From Mesenet sp031546805 (GTDB lineage: Bacteria; Pseudomonadota; Alphaproteobacteria; Rickettsiales; Anaplasmataceae): 24,546 bases of DNA. Each line of letters starts with the position of its first letter. Within the stretch, counting starts at the first letter, position 1. Of this stretch, positions 22,678 through 24,546 are shown piece after piece. The DNA lies in assembly GCA_031546805.1 (NCBI GenBank), contig JAVBJW010000052.1, positions 1-24,546 on the forward strand, written 5' to 3'. Both the position numbers and the translations under genes were made by a program. Under the pieces are notes generated by a model, which worked only from the letters and a program-made list of their open reading frames with translations, searched no databases and was not told the DNA's origin.

Positions 22678-24210
22678 TTAATAGTTGTTATCTAAGTAAA
22701 GACTGATATCATCTGCACCAAGTAAGCCAAATGATGGTATTATTGTAGCTTTAAGAAAAATTACAGTTTCTACTGTTTTAGTGTTTTTATCTATTTTTTT
22801 TAACACACTTGTACTATTTTTTACATTTCTATGTTCAATTAAGCCACCTATCACCATTACTTCACCACTTCTAATCTTTAACATTGAGTCAATTTCTCGA
22901 ACTTCAACAATTGGTATATCACTACTTATGTTAAGTTTGCTTTTTTGTGCAGCATATTCAGTACCAGGATCTTTCACATAACCATTTATTCTCGATAGAA
23001 TAGGATGTACATTCATAAAGATTTCTTCAGTTATAACATCTATACTTGGTTGAATTGTAAGTATTATACCTATAGGCATACTGTTCTTTTTACTCAGTAT
23101 TGAAAAATCTTCTTTATTATTAGGAGTGATACTTTTTTGAATATCAACAGTAAAATAAACATGATTTTTAGTAAAAGACATGACCGCCTGTTGATTATTG
23201 AGAGCATGTAATCTTGGGCTTGAAATCACTTTCGATACGCCAAATTTATTTAAAGTTTTAACAACGCTTTCAAGGTCAAAATCATTTAAGATTAAAGTTT
23301 TAGCTTGTTGGATAATTTCAGAATTTGATCCTCTCATATAGCTTAAATTTTCCCAATCAATACCAGATTGGTACATATCATCTAAAGTTACTTCTACTAT
23401 CTTTGCTTCTATCATAACTTGAGATGAGGTAAGCTCTTTTACTTTATTGATGTATTCTTCCACTGCCCTATGAATGCCTTCTCTGGCGTTTAAAGTGACA
23501 ATACCGGCCTCTCTATTAGTTGAATAAAATTCATCATCACTTGTTCCATTTATATCAATTAAAGCGTTTAAATTTCTCTCTAAAGAGAACCACAAATCCC
23601 CATCGTACTGGGACTTGATCGTATTATCTGAGCCACTAGTAGTAACATTATCTCCAGTATTACTGATAATCTTATTGTTAATTGTAAAGCTGCTTTTTAT
23701 AGAGCGTTGAATATTTATAAAATCTATATAATAGTTACGTACATATGGCAAATCTCGCTCAATTCTAAATACATCCCCATGTTTGCTGTAACGTATTTTA
23801 GCACTTTTTGCTATATTTTGTAGTACTTCATTTATAGGCTTGTCTTTAAGTTTTAGAATGATATTGCCAGAAATTTTAGGATCTATATCAAGATTAAGAT
23901 CAGCTAATCTACCAATTTCCATCAGTAAATCTATGATCGGTATAGAACTACTAATGTTAACAGAGATGAGCTTATCACTTTCATCTGGTATAGGAAAGTA
24001 CAAAGGAACATTGATAATATTAGGAATTATGGGCTCATTACTATTGATCTTATTTTGTTGAATTGCTTCTTTTCTAATTTCCTGATCATCTGTAAAACAA
24101 AAATCGTCAGCCACTTCTTTTTTTATATGCTGGCTGCTATGCATGTAACCTTTATGAGGAATACAAGAAGTGATGTTTAGTAATATTATCAGATAGCATA
24201 ATACCTTCAT
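22678..24210 (-). CDS. Secretin-like outer-membrane lipoprotein (type II/IV pilus secretin family)
   Basis: The 510-residue protein begins with a lipoprotein signal (hydrophobic 3-12, lipobox ITSC, acylated C16). A short N0/STN-like domain lies near 84-150 (DPKISGNIILKLKDKPINEVL). The C-terminal secretin domain (about 265-490) has VISSPRLHALNNQQAVMSF (328-346), a LTIQPSIDVITEEIFMNVHP stretch and VREIDSMLKIRSGEVMVIGGLIEH (437-460), which are typical of GspD, PilQ and MshL. MshL is the closest in layout. Secretins form gated rings in the outer membrane for export of proteins or pili. No other pilus or type II genes are in the window. ATG start; promoter not clear. Confidence 0.85.
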   Translation of the reverse strand: MKVLCYLIILLNITSCIPHKGYMHSSQHIKKEVADDFCFTDDQEIRKEAIQQNKINSNEPIIPNIINVPLYFPIPDESDKLISVNISSSIPIIDLLMEIGRLADLNLDIDPKISGNIILKLKDKPINEVLQNIAKSAKIRYSKHGDVFRIERDLPYVRNYYIDFINIQRSIKSSFTINNKIISNTGDNVTTSGSDNTIKSQYDGDLWFSLERNLNALIDINGTSDDEFYSTNREAGIVTLNAREGIHRAVEEYINKVKELTSSQVMIEAKIVEVTLDDMYQSGIDWENLSYMRGSNSEIIQQAKTLILNDFDLESVVKTLNKFGVSKVISSPRLHALNNQQAVMSFTKNHVYFTVDIQKSITPNNKEDFSILSKKNSMPIGIILTIQPSIDVITEEIFMNVHPILSRINGYVKDPGTEYAAQKSKLNISSDIPIVEVREIDSMLKIRSGEVMVIGGLIEHRNVKNSTSVLKKIDKNTKTVETVIFLKATIIPSFGLLGADDISLYLDNNY

Positions 24211-24546
24211 TAATTTAGTATTTTAAATATGTTATATCTTTCAATAAACGCACATGTTTAAAAAAATATTAGACCTCTTGTAAAATTCTGCTAAGTTGTT
24301 AAAATTTACCTCTGATCCTAAAATATACGTCAAGTACCGAAGCAGTTTTCTAAAACTCCATTAATATGCCTACCTGCATTACTGTTCAATAGTATATTTT
24401 TCAAAATTCGCTCATAAGAGAAAGAACCCAAAAAGCCCCATAAACAACAAACAGAAAAAAATGCAAAAACTTTCAAAAAGATGCAAATTTATGCTTCCAT
24501 GGTTGAGAAAGTATATGGTATAAAGAGAGTACCAGTCTGGAGAGAC
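24211..24546. repeat. Repeat-like non-coding region at right edge
   Basis: No intact gene. From memory, the stretch 24275-24450 resembles a sequence that recurs many times in Wolbachia genomes beside transposases; this recollection is unverified. On the minus strand one frame reads SYERILKNILLNSNAGRHIN over about 24340-24420 before a stop. The end carries a partial frame described separately. Whether the region is an old insertion-sequence end cannot be decided. Confidence 0.4.
24412..24546 (-). pseudogene. Partial open frame at right edge
   Basis: A minus-strand frame is open from the window edge to a TGA at 24414-24412 (44 codons), ending in HLFESFCIFFCLLFMGLFGF, a hydrophobic tail. The start is not in the window. 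It may be the end of a real membrane protein or of a decayed element. I do not recognise it. Confidence 0.3.

Noticed and set aside
1..24546. CRISPR array, rRNA, prophage or complete insertion sequence
   Set aside because: I saw no regularly spaced repeats, no rRNA sequence, no phage structural genes and no intact transposase.

Overview
The window is AT-rich, gene-dense alphaproteobacterial DNA and almost certainly comes from an obligate intracellular member of the Rickettsiales, family Anaplasmataceae. The reasons are the family-style GroEL (VTKDGYKV, QCNDxVGDGTTTC and STSDYDKEKLKERLAKL segments), a VirB8-like protein standing alone, two ankyrin-repeat proteins with a C-terminal membrane hairpin, a split nuoG-nuoH operon, and flanks that resemble decayed Wolbachia-type repeats. 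It does not look like a textbook Wolbachia: it carries nadA, whereas characterised Wolbachia genomes are generally described as lacking NAD synthesis, and its GroEL is closer, from memory, to Ehrlichia. A divergent Wolbachia or a sister lineage would fit. No database search was possible.

Layout. 1-430: no intact gene; reading-frame remnants, one open at the left edge. 431-1381 (+): nadA. 1382-1856: degenerate spacer with short frames. 5165-1857 (-): operon of a 71-residue protein, nuoG and nuoH, with a recognisable promoter. 7057-5333 (-): a 574-residue unknown with eukaryote-mimicking motifs (tyrosine motifs, SH3-type PxxPxK repeats, polyproline, a WH2-like tail) and a strong terminator. 8057-7143 (-): AEC-family permease. 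8328-8242 (-): tRNA-Ser(UGA). 9835-8546 (-): heme-copper-oxidase-like membrane protein, divergent from cytochrome b561 (9954-10481 +) and an FMN-dependent NPD-family enzyme (10493-11500 +). 14507-11696 (-): sodB, groES, groEL, with a heat-shock-like promoter before groES. 14642-15808 (+): ankyrin/TM protein. 15887-17866 (+): transketolase. 17995-18417 (+): 7Fe ferredoxin. 19854-18568 (-): secreted M48 metalloprotease with TPRs. 20053-20751 (+): VirB8-like protein. 22567-20768 (-): second ankyrin/TM protein. 24210-22678 (-): secretin-like lipoprotein. 24211-24546: no intact gene; repeat-like sequence and an open frame running off the right edge.

How it fits together. One group is redox and energy metabolism: NadA feeds NAD, NuoG/NuoH oxidise NADH, and cytochrome b561, the oxidase-like protein, ferredoxin and superoxide dismutase handle electrons and oxygen stress. 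Transketolase supplies pentose phosphates, and GroES/GroEL and the M48 protease handle protein quality. The other group faces the host: a type IV secretion component (VirB8-like), two membrane-anchored ankyrin proteins, a secretin, and the 574-residue protein. That last protein is the most interesting item in the window. Its domain layout suggests a secreted effector that could be tyrosine-phosphorylated by the host and could touch the actin cytoskeleton. This is inferred from motifs only.
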